Counted from the first letter of the stretch, positions 44,638-53,787 are shown. The stretch is DNA of 64,000 nt from Methanobrevibacter millerae (GCF_900103415.1 NZ_FMXB01000003.1:110522-174521), one strand, 5' to 3'. Notes: a model not told the origin generated them from the sequence alone. Program-made: numbers and translations.

Positions 44638-45420
44638 ATGGAAGATGACAATTATTTTCAGGAAGAGGGATTTTCACCGATAAAATCGCTTTTGGGATTA
44701 TTGACTTTCTCAACGATACTTCCTATTAATGTTTTCACGTCAATCGAATACATGACGCGCATGGTATGGTGCTGGCCATTCATACATCTGTTTATCGGTA
44801 TTTTGGCGGCCGCTTTCGGTTATGTCTGCGGTGAATTCCTGCATCTAAACGCATTTCTTACGGCAGCGCTGGTGTACGGGTTTTTAATGCTGATTACTGG
44901 CTATAATCATCTTGACGGCGTAATGGATATGGCTGACGGTGTCATGGTTCATGGAAATCCCGAAAAGAAAATAAGTGTGGTCAAGGACTCTTCCGTAGGT
45001 GCCGGCGGAATAGCAACGCTCTTTCTGGTTGCTTCAATAACAATAGCCGGACTAACCAATATTCTCGATTATAAATTCATAGCAGGAATTGTCATCTGTG
45101 AAATGGTGGCTAAAAGCTCACTTTTAACGACTGCCCTCACTTCCAGGCCATTGACTCCAGGAATCGGAAGCTATTTTATTACTTCAACACATCCTGGAAA
45201 TTATGTGCTCTCTACAGTAATTGTTGGCATTATAGCATTTCTTCTGGGTGGAGTCACAGGCATAATAGGACTGATCGGAGCAATCTTTGCAGGACTTATA
45301 ATATCATTAATAGCAAAGAGAAACTTCGGCGTTGCCAACGGGGATGTTTTAGGAATGAGCAATGAGGTCGGAAGACTGATGGCACTGCTTTTCATGTCAA
45401 TAGCTCTTTATTATTTATAA
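44638..45420 (+). CDS. cobS: Cobalamin synthase (adenosylcobinamide-GDP ribazoletransferase)
   Basis: Membrane enzyme that joins adenosylcobinamide-GDP with alpha-ribazole (phosphate), the last nucleotide-loop step of cobamide synthesis; methanogens need cobamides for Mtr. About seven hydrophobic helices and the signature NHLDGVMDMADGVM followed by VKDSSVGAGGIAT (about residues 92-126) identify it. The ATG at 44638 is preferred over 44617, since GAGGA lies 7 bases upstream of it. It precedes trm56 by 14 bases on the same strand. Confidence 0.92.
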   Translation: MEDDNYFQEEGFSPIKSLLGLLTFSTILPINVFTSIEYMTRMVWCWPFIHLFIGILAAAFGYVCGEFLHLNAFLTAALVYGFLMLITGYNHLDGVMDMADGVMVHGNPEKKISVVKDSSVGAGGIATLFLVASITIAGLTNILDYKFIAGIVICEMVAKSSLLTTALTSRPLTPGIGSYFITSTHPGNYVLSTVIVGIIAFLLGGVTGIIGLIGAIFAGLIISLIAKRNFGVANGDVLGMSNEVGRLMALLFMSIALYYL

Positions 45421-45434
45421 TTAATGGTGATAAG

Positions 45435-45974
45435 ATGAATGTTAACGTTTTAAGATTGGATCATAGATTGAAAAGGGATACTCGTATCACGACTCACGTA
45501 TGCCTCACCGCACGTGCGTTCGGGGCAAGCAAAATTTACCTCGCAGGCGAAGAGGACAACAAATTAATGGAAAATGTAAGAGATACCGCTTCTAGATGGG
45601 GTGGAAACTTTGAAATCGAACACACCGACGCCTACATGGGCGTTATTAATGCATGGAAGGATAATGGCGGCAAGGTGGTTCACTTGACTATGTATGGTTC
45701 ACAGGCTCATGAGGTTGCTCCGGAAATCCGCGAGGACGGAAGCGACATATTAATCATCGTTGGGGGTTCCAAGGTTCCCGGAAAGGTTTACAAGGCCGCC
45801 GACTGGAACGTTTCAGTAACAACGCAGCCTCACTCTGAAGTATCATCACTGGCCGTTTTCCAGCATTTATTGATGGACGGCAAGGAATTCGATTTGGAAT
45901 TTGAAAATCCGGTATTTGAAGTGATTCCGACCGCTCACGGAAAAAACGTAAACATCCACGATGAAAACCGCTAG
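45435..45974 (+). CDS. trm56: tRNA (cytidine(56)-2'-O)-methyltransferase
   Basis: SPOUT-family enzyme that 2'-O-methylates C56 in the T-loop of archaeal tRNAs using S-adenosylmethionine. The 179-residue protein has the family start (VLRLDHRLKRDTRITTHVCL), the knot region DILIIVGGSKVPGKVYKAAD and NVSVTTQPHSEVSSLAVF. The ATG follows GGTGATAAG. It lies 14 bases after cobS and overlaps the stop of the convergent DUF763 gene by 4 bases. Confidence 0.93.
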   Translation: MNVNVLRLDHRLKRDTRITTHVCLTARAFGASKIYLAGEEDNKLMENVRDTASRWGGNFEIEHTDAYMGVINAWKDNGGKVVHLTMYGSQAHEVAPEIREDGSDILIIVGGSKVPGKVYKAADWNVSVTTQPHSEVSSLAVFQHLLMDGKEFDLEFENPVFEVIPTAHGKNVNIHDENR

Positions 45975-47113
45975 GATATAAAATCGTCCAGTCTTTTGAT
46001 TGCTTTCAATTTTTCATCTTTATTGATTCTTGCTTGATCCAGGGCATCCTTTATGGTTTGGATGGAATTATCATAGACTTCCTTATCAACAGGGTATGGA
46101 AAGCCGTCTTTTCCTCCATGGGTGAAGCTATACTTGACCGGGTCCCTCCAGCTTGCAGGCTCTCCGTAAACCAGATCGGATATTAATGCAAGTGCCCTTA
46201 TTTTTTTAGGCCCTATTCCCTTAAGCAATATCAGTTCCTCATAGTTTTCGGGCTGTATTTCCCATGCGTTCTTTAAAACCTCAAATTCCTTATCTGAAAT
46301 GTCCATATCAAGAACCGGATGATGTGATGGCATCGTAAAATCCTCTAAAAGAGTCTGGTTGTCTTTTCTTTTAAAGTACTGCCTTAAATGGTCAGGGTTA
46401 TCGTTAATTAAATCAACACTGATGTTCTGGGCTTGCTTACTTTCCTTATCGGTCATGTTAAGGGTCTCGGGAGTTTTCACGTCACAGGATATTCCGCTGT
46501 GGGGCTCCAAAAGCAGGTCATTGACCTCTTCGCCCATCCAGTGATATCTGCGGGCGTACTTGTTTTCGGTATTCATTCCCTGCTGGATTACGGCCCAGTC
46601 TCCCTTTTCGGTAACGAAGAAATGATGCTGGTATAACGTATAGCCGTCCTGGATGCATGAATTATCTATTTTGGCAGACAGTTTGCTCGTTTCAATCAGC
46701 TTGTCGGTTGTTTTTGTATTTAAGTTGAAAACTTCACCGGCATGTGCAATTCCCTCAGGAGTCTTTCTGGATTTGGCACCCTTTCCACCGCTTAAATAGA
46801 TTCCATGCTCTTCCGGTGAAAGAGATTCCTTTAAGGCCCCCATAGTCGTCGTGGTCGTTCCGGACGAATGCCAGTCAAAGCCCAAAACACAGGAGAATGC
46901 CTGAAACCAGTATGGATTGGAAACCCTTCTTATGAACTCGTTCAGACTGTATTCTTCAATGATTACTGAAGTCAATGCTCCTGACAGCTTAACCATTCTT
47001 GAAAAGAGCCATCTTGGCGGATGGCCTCCATGCAATGGTAAATTGACCGCTCCTCTTCTTTGCATAATTAACTTTTTGTTTTTAGTCCATTTATAATGCT
47101 TTGGAAAGACCAT
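45971..47113 (-). CDS. DUF763 protein with helix-hairpin-helix motif
   Basis: An uncharacterised archaeal family. It shows the typical start RRGAVNLPLHGGHPPRWLF, the HSSGTTTTTMGALKESL segment and the long conserved stretch that encloses YQHHFFVTEKGDWAVIQQG and RRYHWMG. Near the C-terminus ELILLKGIGPKKIRALALIS is a helix-hairpin-helix, pointing to DNA or RNA binding. The start is uncertain: the ATG at 47113 gives 380 residues, while the ATG at 47065 gives the length expected from family alignments (MQRRGAV...). Neither has a ribosome site. The gene is convergent with trm56. Confidence 0.85.
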   Translation of the reverse strand: MVFPKHYKWTKNKKLIMQRRGAVNLPLHGGHPPRWLFSRMVKLSGALTSVIIEEYSLNEFIRRVSNPYWFQAFSCVLGFDWHSSGTTTTTMGALKESLSPEEHGIYLSGGKGAKSRKTPEGIAHAGEVFNLNTKTTDKLIETSKLSAKIDNSCIQDGYTLYQHHFFVTEKGDWAVIQQGMNTENKYARRYHWMGEEVNDLLLEPHSGISCDVKTPETLNMTDKESKQAQNISVDLINDNPDHLRQYFKRKDNQTLLEDFTMPSHHPVLDMDISDKEFEVLKNAWEIQPENYEELILLKGIGPKKIRALALISDLVYGEPASWRDPVKYSFTHGGKDGFPYPVDKEVYDNSIQTIKDALDQARINKDEKLKAIKRLDDFIS

Positions 47114-47239
47114 TTGATAAGTATTAATTGAAATTTTTGAAAAGTATTTTAAAAGCTGTTCAAAACGAAACTTTATTAAGTATGTGATTATATAATTATT
47201 AGTGTTATAATTTTTATTAATTTATAGGAGTTATTATTT

Positions 47240-48001
47240 ATGGCAATTGAAAACGGCGATTTTGTTCGCGTAAATTTTACAGGTAAAACTAAAGAAACTG
47301 ATGAGGTATTCGATACCACTTATGATGAAATTGCTCTTGAAGCAGATATCTTTGATGAAAACAAAACTTACAAACCAATTCCAATCGTAGTTGGAGGAAA
47401 CCACTTATTACCAGCTATTGAAGAAGAAATAGTCGGTCTTGAAGCTGGAGATCGCAAAACCGTTGAAGTCGCATCAGACGACGCATTCGGTCCACGTGAT
47501 CCAAAAGCAATCCAGTTAATCCCAATGAAAGAGTTCAAAAAACAGGGAATGACCCCATATCCTGGTATGAGAATTTCAGCTGAAGGCGGAGAAGGTAAAA
47601 TCCTCACCGTAAACGGCGGAAGAGTAAAAGTGGATTTCAACCACCCGTTAGCAGGTAAAGACCTTGTTTACGATATTGAAGTAACTGAAATCATCGAAGA
47701 CGATGAAGAAAAAATCAAAAGCATGATTGAGTTACATTACGCAAACCCTAACGTCGACATTGATAAGACCGAAATCAGCATCGAAGACGGTGTCGTTAAC
47801 ATCCAAATGGATGAAATGTCCAAATTCGACCAGCAATCATACATGGACGTTACCTTTGCAAGATTCAGAATCTCCAAAGATGTATGGGAAAACATTGAAG
47901 GCGTAACCAAAGTCAATTTCGTAGACGCTTTCGAAAAAAGAGAAGAAAAAGAAGAAGACGAAGAAGTAGCTGAAGAAGTAACTGAAGCTACAGAAGAATA
48001 G
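47240..48001 (+). CDS. FKBP-type peptidyl-prolyl isomerase, long archaeal form
   Basis: A folding helper that speeds cis-trans isomerisation at proline and often acts as a chaperone. Residues ~1-155 are the FKBP domain ([20 protein letters not shown] at the start, [20 protein letters not shown] and [14 protein letters not shown] in the middle). It has an insert-in-flap region like SlyD. Residues ~155-235 form an extra domain found in long archaeal FKBPs, and the end is acidic Glu-rich. AGGAG precedes the ATG. Codon use suggests high expression. A bidirectional terminator follows. Confidence 0.92.
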   Translation: MAIENGDFVRVNFTGKTKETDEVFDTTYDEIALEADIFDENKTYKPIPIVVGGNHLLPAIEEEIVGLEAGDRKTVEVASDDAFGPRDPKAIQLIPMKEFKKQGMTPYPGMRISAEGGEGKILTVNGGRVKVDFNHPLAGKDLVYDIEVTEIIEDDEEKIKSMIELHYANPNVDIDKTEISIEDGVVNIQMDEMSKFDQQSYMDVTFARFRISKDVWENIEGVTKVNFVDAFEKREEKEEDEEVAEEVTEATEE

Positions 48002-48027
48002 ATTTCTTCTTTAAAAATTAATATGAA

Positions 48028-48049
48028 GAGTTATTTTAATAAATAACTC
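48028..48049. terminator. Bidirectional terminator
   Basis: GAGTTATTT (48028-48036) pairs perfectly with AAATAACTC (48041-48049) around TAAT. A T-run follows at 48056-48065 on the plus strand. It separates the convergent FKBP and ABC-permease genes. Confidence 0.7.
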
Positions 48050-48063
48050 ACAAAACCTTTTTT

Positions 48064-48789
48064 TTAAACCACCGCATCACTTTTTGTAAAGTAAATGTAT
48101 GAAACGGCCAGCCCTATAAGGAATGTTGCTAAAATAATGCCGTAGGATATTGCAATGCCCGCTCCGTACTCCATTATTTCACCGGATGCAATCAGGTAAG
48201 GGCATGTCCATGGAACGAAGGGAGCCCAGCTCTGACCGTACACCATCAGGTTAATCAATGATAATGTGGCGCCCCCGACCATTGCCGGAACCATATTTGT
48301 TATCAAAAGTGAAATGAAGACAAACGGGGAAAACGTCAGGTATAACAGAACGTTTGCGTATAGAAGTTCTGCAAAGCTTTTGATAAATAGCATTGCCGTA
48401 AAGCCTTCAAGGCCCGCCACAAAGCCCAATATTAAGGTTGAAATGCTTGTGACTGCCGTTAATATAACAATCCATACCAGAAACATTATGTATTTGGATA
48501 TGAGGAACTTTTCCCTTGATATTGGTATCGTAAGCATTGTCTTTAATGTGTGCTCGTTGTATTCGCGCCCGAAAAGGTAGGAAATGATTATCGCAAAGAT
48601 TAATATCGCAAACATTGCGGACATGTACATGTTAACGTTTTCAAAAAGCGCTTGAAAGCTCTGGGCTTCACCGAATGAGGTGGCCGCAATAAACATCAAT
48701 ACTGGTGGAAGAAGAGCTCCCATCACGCTCAGAAGAAATATTTTTGATCTTTTAAGCTTTAGAAATTCCATTTGAATAAATGTCATCAT
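48064..48789 (-). CDS. ABC-2 type transporter permease
   Basis: A 241-residue membrane protein with six hydrophobic helices and the ABC-2 permease layout. It has the N-terminal cytoplasmic MEFLKLKRSKIFLLSVMGAL and the FGREYNEHTLKTMLTIPISR segment (about residues 69-88) before the third helix. It is the partner of the ATPase encoded just upstream. The start is the ATG at 48789, since AGGTGAT is 3-4 bases upstream and the frame to 48798 would begin in that site. Substrate unknown; this class exports lipids, antimicrobial peptides or similar compounds. Confidence 0.85.
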   Translation of the reverse strand: MMTFIQMEFLKLKRSKIFLLSVMGALLPPVLMFIAATSFGEAQSFQALFENVNMYMSAMFAILIFAIIISYLFGREYNEHTLKTMLTIPISREKFLISKYIMFLVWIVILTAVTSISTLILGFVAGLEGFTAMLFIKSFAELLYANVLLYLTFSPFVFISLLITNMVPAMVGGATLSLINLMVYGQSWAPFVPWTCPYLIASGEIMEYGAGIAISYGIILATFLIGLAVSYIYFTKSDAVV

Positions 48790-48798
48790 TGATATCAC

Positions 48799-49722
48799 CT
48801 AATTATATATTGCTCTTGTAAAGAAGTCCTCAAGGCTTTCTTCACAGAGATTCACCTTTCTGACGTTAATCTTTGAATTAACGAAGATTGCATTGATTTT
48901 ATCCCTATGTTCCAGACTCTTATACAGCTGAATTCCATTATCGTTAACTGTAAAGTCATGATTTTGCCTGAGACCCATCTTTTTAAGGATTTCCGTGGCC
49001 AAATCAACGTCTGAGACTTCAAATTCAACGTATTTCTCCAGTCTTCGGTACAGTTCCTCTTTGGGAATCTCTTCAATCAGCACTCCCTTGTCCATTATCC
49101 CTATGATGTCTGCGATGTTTTCTATTTCGCTTAAGATATGGCTTGAAATCAGTATCGTTATTCCGTATTCATGTGAAAGTCTTTTTAAAAGTGTTCTGAT
49201 TTCTTTTATTCCAAATGGATCGAGGCCGTTAATCGGTTCATCAAGTATCAGCAGTTTGGGATTGTGCATGATGGCTGCAGCTATTCCCAGGCGCTGTTTC
49301 ATTCCCAAAGAGAAGTCCTTGAACTTTTTTGATTTGTCGTTTTCGAGACTGACCATTTCCAGAGCCAGGTCGATGTTTTCACAATAGTTGTTTCCCCTCA
49401 GTTTGGCAATCACCTTGAGGTTTTCATAAGCCGTCAGGTTCTCATAAAATCCAGGAGTTTCGATAATCGAACCCACGTTTGAGTAAATCTCCCTTGAATA
49501 TTTTTGAGGGTTTTTTCCGAAAAGCAGTATTTCTCCGCTGCTCGGATATATGAGATTCAAAAGCATGCACATTGTCGTGGTCTTTCCGGCTCCGTTCTTT
49601 CCAAGAAGGCCGTAAATCTTTCCCTTTTCGACATGCATGTCGATTGAATTAACAACATAATCCTTTGAATATTTTTTTGATAAATCCTTAGTTTCTATTA
49701 CATAATCATTCATTTTAATCAT
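48799..49722 (-). CDS. ABC transporter ATP-binding protein (BcrA/DrrA-like)
   Basis: Energises the neighbouring permease. The 307-residue protein has Walker A GLLGKNGAGKTTTM (about residues 34-47), a Q-loop region GSIIETPGFYENL (about 79-91) and the signature FSLGMKQRLGIAAAI (about 134-148). Walker B follows as LLILDEPINGLDPFG (about 155-169) and then the SSHILSE switch (about 194-200). A C-terminal ~80-residue extension typical of the bacitracin/SagG-like group follows. Starts at 49722 and 49713 (MNDYV) are both possible. The permease begins 9 bases after its stop. Confidence 0.92.
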   Translation of the reverse strand: MIKMNDYVIETKDLSKKYSKDYVVNSIDMHVEKGKIYGLLGKNGAGKTTTMCMLLNLIYPSSGEILLFGKNPQKYSREIYSNVGSIIETPGFYENLTAYENLKVIAKLRGNNYCENIDLALEMVSLENDKSKKFKDFSLGMKQRLGIAAAIMHNPKLLILDEPINGLDPFGIKEIRTLLKRLSHEYGITILISSHILSEIENIADIIGIMDKGVLIEEIPKEELYRRLEKYVEFEVSDVDLATEILKKMGLRQNHDFTVNDNGIQLYKSLEHRDKINAIFVNSKINVRKVNLCEESLEDFFTRAIYN

Positions 49723-49738
49723 CCGTTTGTATTAGATA

Positions 49739-49757
49739 CTCCTGACTGATTCAGGAG
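49739..49757. promoter_or_regulatory. Inverted repeat upstream of the ABC transporter
   Basis: CTCCTGA (49739-49745) and TCAGGAG (49751-49757) form a perfect 7-base dyad with a 5-base spacer, about 17 bases before the ATPase start codon. It lies in the leader, so it may be an operator or an RNA hairpin. No matching regulator gene is adjacent. Confidence 0.3.
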
Positions 49758-49945
49758 AAAATTATTATAATTCCTGCTTTTGCAGTTTTTATAAAATCAA
49801 TATTTAAGTTTTCTTATCTTACGCTATCTGGCACGTTTTAAATATTAAAATAAACATAAAAATAAATGGCAATGGGATGTTAATTAAGCGATAACCAAGC
49901 ACATTAACATTCATTGCCTTACTAGCTCTTTTTTAATCTATAACA

Positions 49946-50776
49946 TTATTCAGGACTTCTTGCTTCATTGTAGATAGATCCCATTGCTCTTGAGAAGAAC
50001 ACGCTCAGATAAGGGGATATGAAGAGTCCTTCGATTATTGCAATTATGGCAGATACAATCATTGCATTGTTAACCGCAATCGCCAGTGCTGCCGTTAAAA
50101 GCGTCATAACAAGACCAAGGGCAACCGTTATTATCATATAGACAATCAGGATGAATATGATTATTCCGATGTATTTTACCCATCCCAGATTGGATATTTT
50201 TCCGGTAATGTCTTTAAATGCAAAGGCGTCTGATAACTTGTCTGTTGCAATCATATTGGCAAGGGCCATAATAAGGAGGAAATTGCATATTATGAATAAT
50301 ATGGAGGTTAAGATAACAATCAAATAATCGCCATTGTAATATAATCCAACAGTATACATTCCAACTAGAAATACGATAACGGGAATGATGTTATATGCTA
50401 AAGTGACAATGAAGTATTTGGCTCCATTAATCAAAAGCCTTAAAACGTCGTCAAATCCCGGAAGCTCGGATTTTCTTTCAATTGAGAATTTTATCACGCT
50501 ATAAAGGTATCCCATTATCAGCAAGATGATAATGAAGCTTAAAACGCCCAGCAATGCGAAAACGTATGTGTCTGTTGCGGGAAGCTGTGAAATCTTCAGT
50601 ATAAATGAATTGCCTGAGGTATTTCCAAAAACCCGGACAATATCGACGCTTTTCTCTGTAATTCCAAGGGAAACGAGGTTTAAGAGTGCAAAAAGCACTC
50701 CAAAGCTCACGAGCCTTTTGGGGTCATTGAAGGGATACTTCAGTCCTTCACTAACCAGATCGGTCATGCTCGCCAT
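49946..50776 (-). CDS. DUF4013 membrane protein 1
   Basis: A 276-residue integral membrane protein with about six hydrophobic helices. It has the DUF4013 pattern in LYSVIKFSIERKSELPGFDD (about residues 88-107), the charged loop after the second helix. Start: the ATG at 50776, with GGGTGAT just upstream. It lies 9 bases after a related gene on the same strand and belongs to a three-gene set headed by an HTH regulator. Function unknown; DUF4013 proteins are common in Methanobacteriales. Confidence 0.7.
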   Translation of the reverse strand: MASMTDLVSEGLKYPFNDPKRLVSFGVLFALLNLVSLGITEKSVDIVRVFGNTSGNSFILKISQLPATDTYVFALLGVLSFIIILLIMGYLYSVIKFSIERKSELPGFDDVLRLLINGAKYFIVTLAYNIIPVIVFLVGMYTVGLYYNGDYLIVILTSILFIICNFLLIMALANMIATDKLSDAFAFKDITGKISNLGWVKYIGIIIFILIVYMIITVALGLVMTLLTAALAIAVNNAMIVSAIIAIIEGLFISPYLSVFFSRAMGSIYNEARSPE

Positions 50777-50785
50777 CAAATCACC

Positions 50786-51517
50786 CTAGATTTGCATGCT
50801 GTAGAGCAGTCCTATGGACCTTGAATTGAAGATGCTCAGGTAAGGGCCGACGATGAACATTGTTATCAGTGCATTAATCAATGCTCCAACTAGGATTATT
50901 CCTGTAGGATCTACGCCCAAAGCCAAGCTTGAAATTCCGAACACTCCAAATATTATATAGATGATTGAAGTGACGACAAAGGCAATCACTACGGTGATTA
51001 TGATTAAGCCCAAATAGGTTATAATGCAGTTGAACCATCCGATATCGTCAATGGCTTCCTTGATTTCTGTTAATGCGAATGCCTTAGAAAATGAACCGTC
51101 ATTGTAAGCCATGTGACAGATTCCCATTTGGCTCATAAGACATGCAGCTATTCCGACTGCAAATGTTATGATGCATCCGATAATCATTAATGCGATTGAT
51201 GCAGTTTTGTTAACGTTTGATGCGATAGCCGCAAATATGAAGAATATGATTACGGGAACGAGCATATAGGCTACCTGAACCACAAATACCTTGATTCCGT
51301 CAACGAACATCTCAATAATGTTGTCGAATTCAGGCAGAGGATCCTTCCCGTTGATAACTCCATGAACTGCTGTATTAATTACTCTGTAATTGTATCCTGT
51401 GATTAGGAAAACCGGTAGTAAGAAGACGCTGAATAAGCAGATAACGCCCAATATCACCAGGGTTTTCCAGTCTTTTGCTGAATATTCCAGTGAATCTTTG
51501 TATATGTCCAATATCAT
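50786..51517 (-). CDS. DUF4013 membrane protein 2
   Basis: A 243-residue membrane protein with about six helices. It shows the DUF4013 segment ITGYNYRVINTAVHGVINGK with LPEFDNIIEMFVDGIK after it (about residues 40-76). It is paralogous to the next gene. The start is the ATG at 51517, because AGGAG lies 9 bases upstream; the frame-extending TTG abuts that site. It follows the HTH gene closely, so the set HTH-DUF4013-DUF4013 is probably one operon. Confidence 0.75.
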   Translation of the reverse strand: MILDIYKDSLEYSAKDWKTLVILGVICLFSVFLLPVFLITGYNYRVINTAVHGVINGKDPLPEFDNIIEMFVDGIKVFVVQVAYMLVPVIIFFIFAAIASNVNKTASIALMIIGCIITFAVGIAACLMSQMGICHMAYNDGSFSKAFALTEIKEAIDDIGWFNCIITYLGLIIITVVIAFVVTSIIYIIFGVFGISSLALGVDPTGIILVGALINALITMFIVGPYLSIFNSRSIGLLYSMQI

Positions 51518-51532
51518 TTTTTTCAACTCCTA

Positions 51533-51763
51533 TTAATCGTCATCGAAAAGGAAAATCTCTTCTATAAAGAAATATTTCTCCCGATCTTCTTTGAATAACA
51601 TTTTATTGAAGACTTGGGTAATGTCCCTGGCTAAAAACAGGGAGGGGTTATATCTCCCGTTTTCCAAGGCATTAATGGTTTGCCGGGTAACCCCGACTTT
51701 CTCGCCAAGTTCCTTTTGACTCATTTTGAGGTCTTGCCTCAAATATTTTATCATGGTTTTCAT
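51533..51763 (-). CDS. XRE/YozG-type HTH regulator
   Basis: A 76-residue DNA-binding protein: a short Cro/CI-type helix-turn-helix, with KMSQKELGEKVGVTRQTINA (about residues 13-32) followed by LENGRYNPSLFLARDITQVF. The final acidic segment (EEIFLFDDD) is typical of the small YozG-like group. It is the first gene of an operon with two DUF4013 membrane proteins. Such regulators often control their own operon, and the A/T-rich gap upstream is the likely place. Confidence 0.88.
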   Translation of the reverse strand: MKTMIKYLRQDLKMSQKELGEKVGVTRQTINALENGRYNPSLFLARDITQVFNKMLFKEDREKYFFIEEIFLFDDD

Positions 51764-52071
51764 ACTAATCCCATAAAATAACGTTATCTTTTTGCAAAAG
51801 TATTTAAGTAATCAGGTAATTATGTTAAAAACTAATTACTTATGTTAATGTTAAATTACATAGTATTTAAACTTTTCTATTTTATGGATTATTGTCAGAT
51901 TTGTTAATTTTTGTTTAAATTAATTATAATTAACTGTTTTTATTTATTTGAATTAATTAATTATTTGATTATACTTTAAACTATTATGGTTAATGTTTGC
52001 ATTAATTAAATCGATTTGAATTTAAAAATATAGTCAAATTTGGAGTAATACATCTTTAACAAATATTGATT
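51764..52071. other. A/T-rich gap between the HTH operon and fumarase beta
   Basis: About 308 bases, almost entirely A/T, with no ORF. It contains an imperfect dyad (AATTAATTATAATTAACTG, 51917-51935) and several ATTAATTA words. It holds the HTH-operon promoter and possibly its operator. Nothing more specific was seen. Confidence 0.4.
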
Positions 52072-52563
52072 CTAAATGCTTTTCCCGCCGATGACAGCAA
52101 CAATTCCAGGAATGTTTTCCACTTTCAGCCTGTACATGGCTTCCATTCCTTCGCTTTCAAAAGCAACGCACTCCTTTTCAAGCACTTTACTCGTTAATAG
52201 GGCTGCAACCGGTGGCGTTATTACAAAAATAGAGTTGTTTTCTTTTAACGCTTCAACGGTTTCATCATGAAGCATTCCTTTACCGATATGGATTTTTACG
52301 CCGTTTTCACTTAAGAAAGGAATCGTTGATTCTATTTCTTCCTTGTTGCTTGTTGTTGGAGCTATTCCCGCATCACTGACTGCCGTATGCATTATTGCAG
52401 TGCCTTCAATGTCAAAATCGAGCTTGCCTTCATTTATTAACTTAACCAGCTGTGGAAGTGCAGCATCACGGCCAGTAAACATGACTCCTGAAATGGAAAT
52501 CTGATCGCCGAGTTTAAGGCTTGATATTTCTTCATCGGAAATTGGCGTTGTTATCCTTTTCAT
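52072..52563 (-). CDS. Fumarate hydratase, beta subunit (class I, C-terminal part)
   Basis: Half of the iron-sulfur class I fumarase (or L-tartrate dehydratase-like) enzyme that interconverts malate and fumarate. The 163-residue protein has the Fumerase_C pattern: KLGDQISISGVMFTGRDAAL (about residues 17-36), the AGIAPTTSNKE segment and KIHIGKGMLHDETVEAL. The iron-sulfur alpha subunit must be elsewhere. It is slightly shorter than many beta subunits but complete at both ends. It belongs to the reductive partial TCA pathway with pycB, sucC and kor. Confidence 0.87.
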   Translation of the reverse strand: MKRITTPISDEEISSLKLGDQISISGVMFTGRDAALPQLVKLINEGKLDFDIEGTAIMHTAVSDAGIAPTTSNKEEIESTIPFLSENGVKIHIGKGMLHDETVEALKENNSIFVITPPVAALLTSKVLEKECVAFESEGMEAMYRLKVENIPGIVAVIGGKSI

Positions 52564-52740
52564 GTTTAATTATATAATTTTGATTAATCTTAAAATTTCG
52601 TATTTTCTGATAAGCTATTCTGCGTGATTGACATGATGATGAAAAAAAGCAAAGAGACTATTAATCATTCCTCCCATAATATTAAACAGGAAGGAATTTT
52701 TCCAGTTGACTGCATCAAAGATTAAGGTTAAAGTGTAAAC

Positions 52741-53229
52741 ATGCATATTCAAAAGGCGGAAATGAAAGATTTAGAGGATATTATGTGCATCTACAGAATT
52801 GCTCAGGATTTCATGATTGGCACAGGAAATCCTGACCAGTGGGGACGTTTCTATCCAAAAAGGGAGCTGATTGAAGACGACATTAATAATGGGGTCTGTC
52901 ATGTAATTTGCAAAAATGATTCTATCCATGGAGTATTTGCACTTTTTAAAGGCAGGGAGCCTACATATTCTCATATCGAAAATGGAAAATGGCTCAATGA
53001 TGATGAATACATAACTGTCCATAGGATTGCAGGTGACGGGAAGAAAAAAGGTATTTTCGCCTGCACAATTAATTATTGCAAGAGCATCTCAGATAACATC
53101 AGAATAGACACCCATGAAAACAATCGAATCATGCAGAAGCTAATTGAGAAAAACGGCTTTCAAAGGTGCGGAACAATCTTTGTGGCTAACGGCTCTCCAA
53201 GAGTCGCCTACCAGTGGACTGGGAAGTAG
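52741..53229 (+). CDS. GNAT family N-acetyltransferase
   Basis: A 162-residue protein with the GNAT layout. The N-terminal IQKAEMKDLEDIMCIYRIAQ starts it, a central strand CHVICKNDSIHGVFALF follows, and the acetyl-CoA region is around HRIAGDGKKKGIFACTINYC (about residues 97-116). The C-terminal RIDTHENNRIMQKLIEKNGF is the typical distal strand-helix. The substrate is unknown. It stands alone with weak upstream signals. Confidence 0.78.
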   Translation: MHIQKAEMKDLEDIMCIYRIAQDFMIGTGNPDQWGRFYPKRELIEDDINNGVCHVICKNDSIHGVFALFKGREPTYSHIENGKWLNDDEYITVHRIAGDGKKKGIFACTINYCKSISDNIRIDTHENNRIMQKLIEKNGFQRCGTIFVANGSPRVAYQWTGK

Positions 53230-53454
53230 AATTTCAGCCCTAACTTAAAGGATTCTCATCAAAAAAAATAATCTAAACTTCATTTTCAAATCAAAAAATA
53301 ATTATATTATTTAATATAAAAAGATAAATAGATTAAACTTGATGGCAGATAATTAAATTGTTCTCTCAAGTAAAATGAAATTAAAATTAATAAAAAGGAG
53401 GATGGCAATTTTTCCTCAATCTGGATGGATTGGGGTATCCTTGCCAAAAATAAG

Positions 53455-53754
53455 ATGAACATTGAAAAAAATTATAATGGAAAAGAATTAACCATTAAAG
53501 TAGATAATCAGATTGATACTGTAACAGCTCCTGATTTTGAAAATGAAATAATTGATGAAATGGGAAAATTTGATTCGTTAAATTTAGATTTTGAAAACCT
53601 AGAATATATCTCCAGTGCAGGATTACGGGTATTAATTTCAACACAAAAAAAATTACAGCCTGAAGGAATACCATTTAATATAATAAACACTCCTCCTGTA
53701 ATAAAAGATATTATTACTGTTTCCGGTCTGGATAATGTTTTGAATATGCAATGA
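53455..53754 (+). CDS. STAS-domain anti-sigma-factor antagonist-like protein
   Basis: A 99-residue RsbV/SpoIIAA-type protein. It has the STAS fold pattern: ELTIKVDNQIDTVTAPDFEN (about residues 10-29), then LNLDFENLEYISSAGLRVLI (about 43-62), whose serine pair is the phosphorylation site in bacteria (SSAG). A third strand and helix end it. The start is the ATG at 53455; its A overlaps the stop of a small upstream frame (53402-53458) that may couple translation. An ORF start at 53425 is also possible. The RsbW-like kinase and a SpoIIE phosphatase follow on the same strand, so all parts of a partner-switching module are present. Confidence 0.85.
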   Translation: MNIEKNYNGKELTIKVDNQIDTVTAPDFENEIIDEMGKFDSLNLDFENLEYISSAGLRVLISTQKKLQPEGIPFNIINTPPVIKDIITVSGLDNVLNMQ

Positions 53755-53761
53755 AAAAGTT

Positions 53762-53787
53762 TAAAAGCTAAAATTATTTAGCTTTTA
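53762..53787. terminator. Perfect hairpin after the STAS gene
   Basis: TAAAAGCTAAA (53762-53772) pairs perfectly with TTTAGCTTTTA (53777-53787) around ATTA. It separates the STAS gene from the kinase/phosphatase genes and overlaps the end of a tiny minus-strand ORF. Confidence 0.6.

Noticed and set aside
53402-53458. 18-residue leader ORF overlapping the STAS start (ATGA)
   Set aside because: GGAG lies only a base or two before its ATG and the peptide is not recognisable; kept only as a possible coupling device in the STAS entry.
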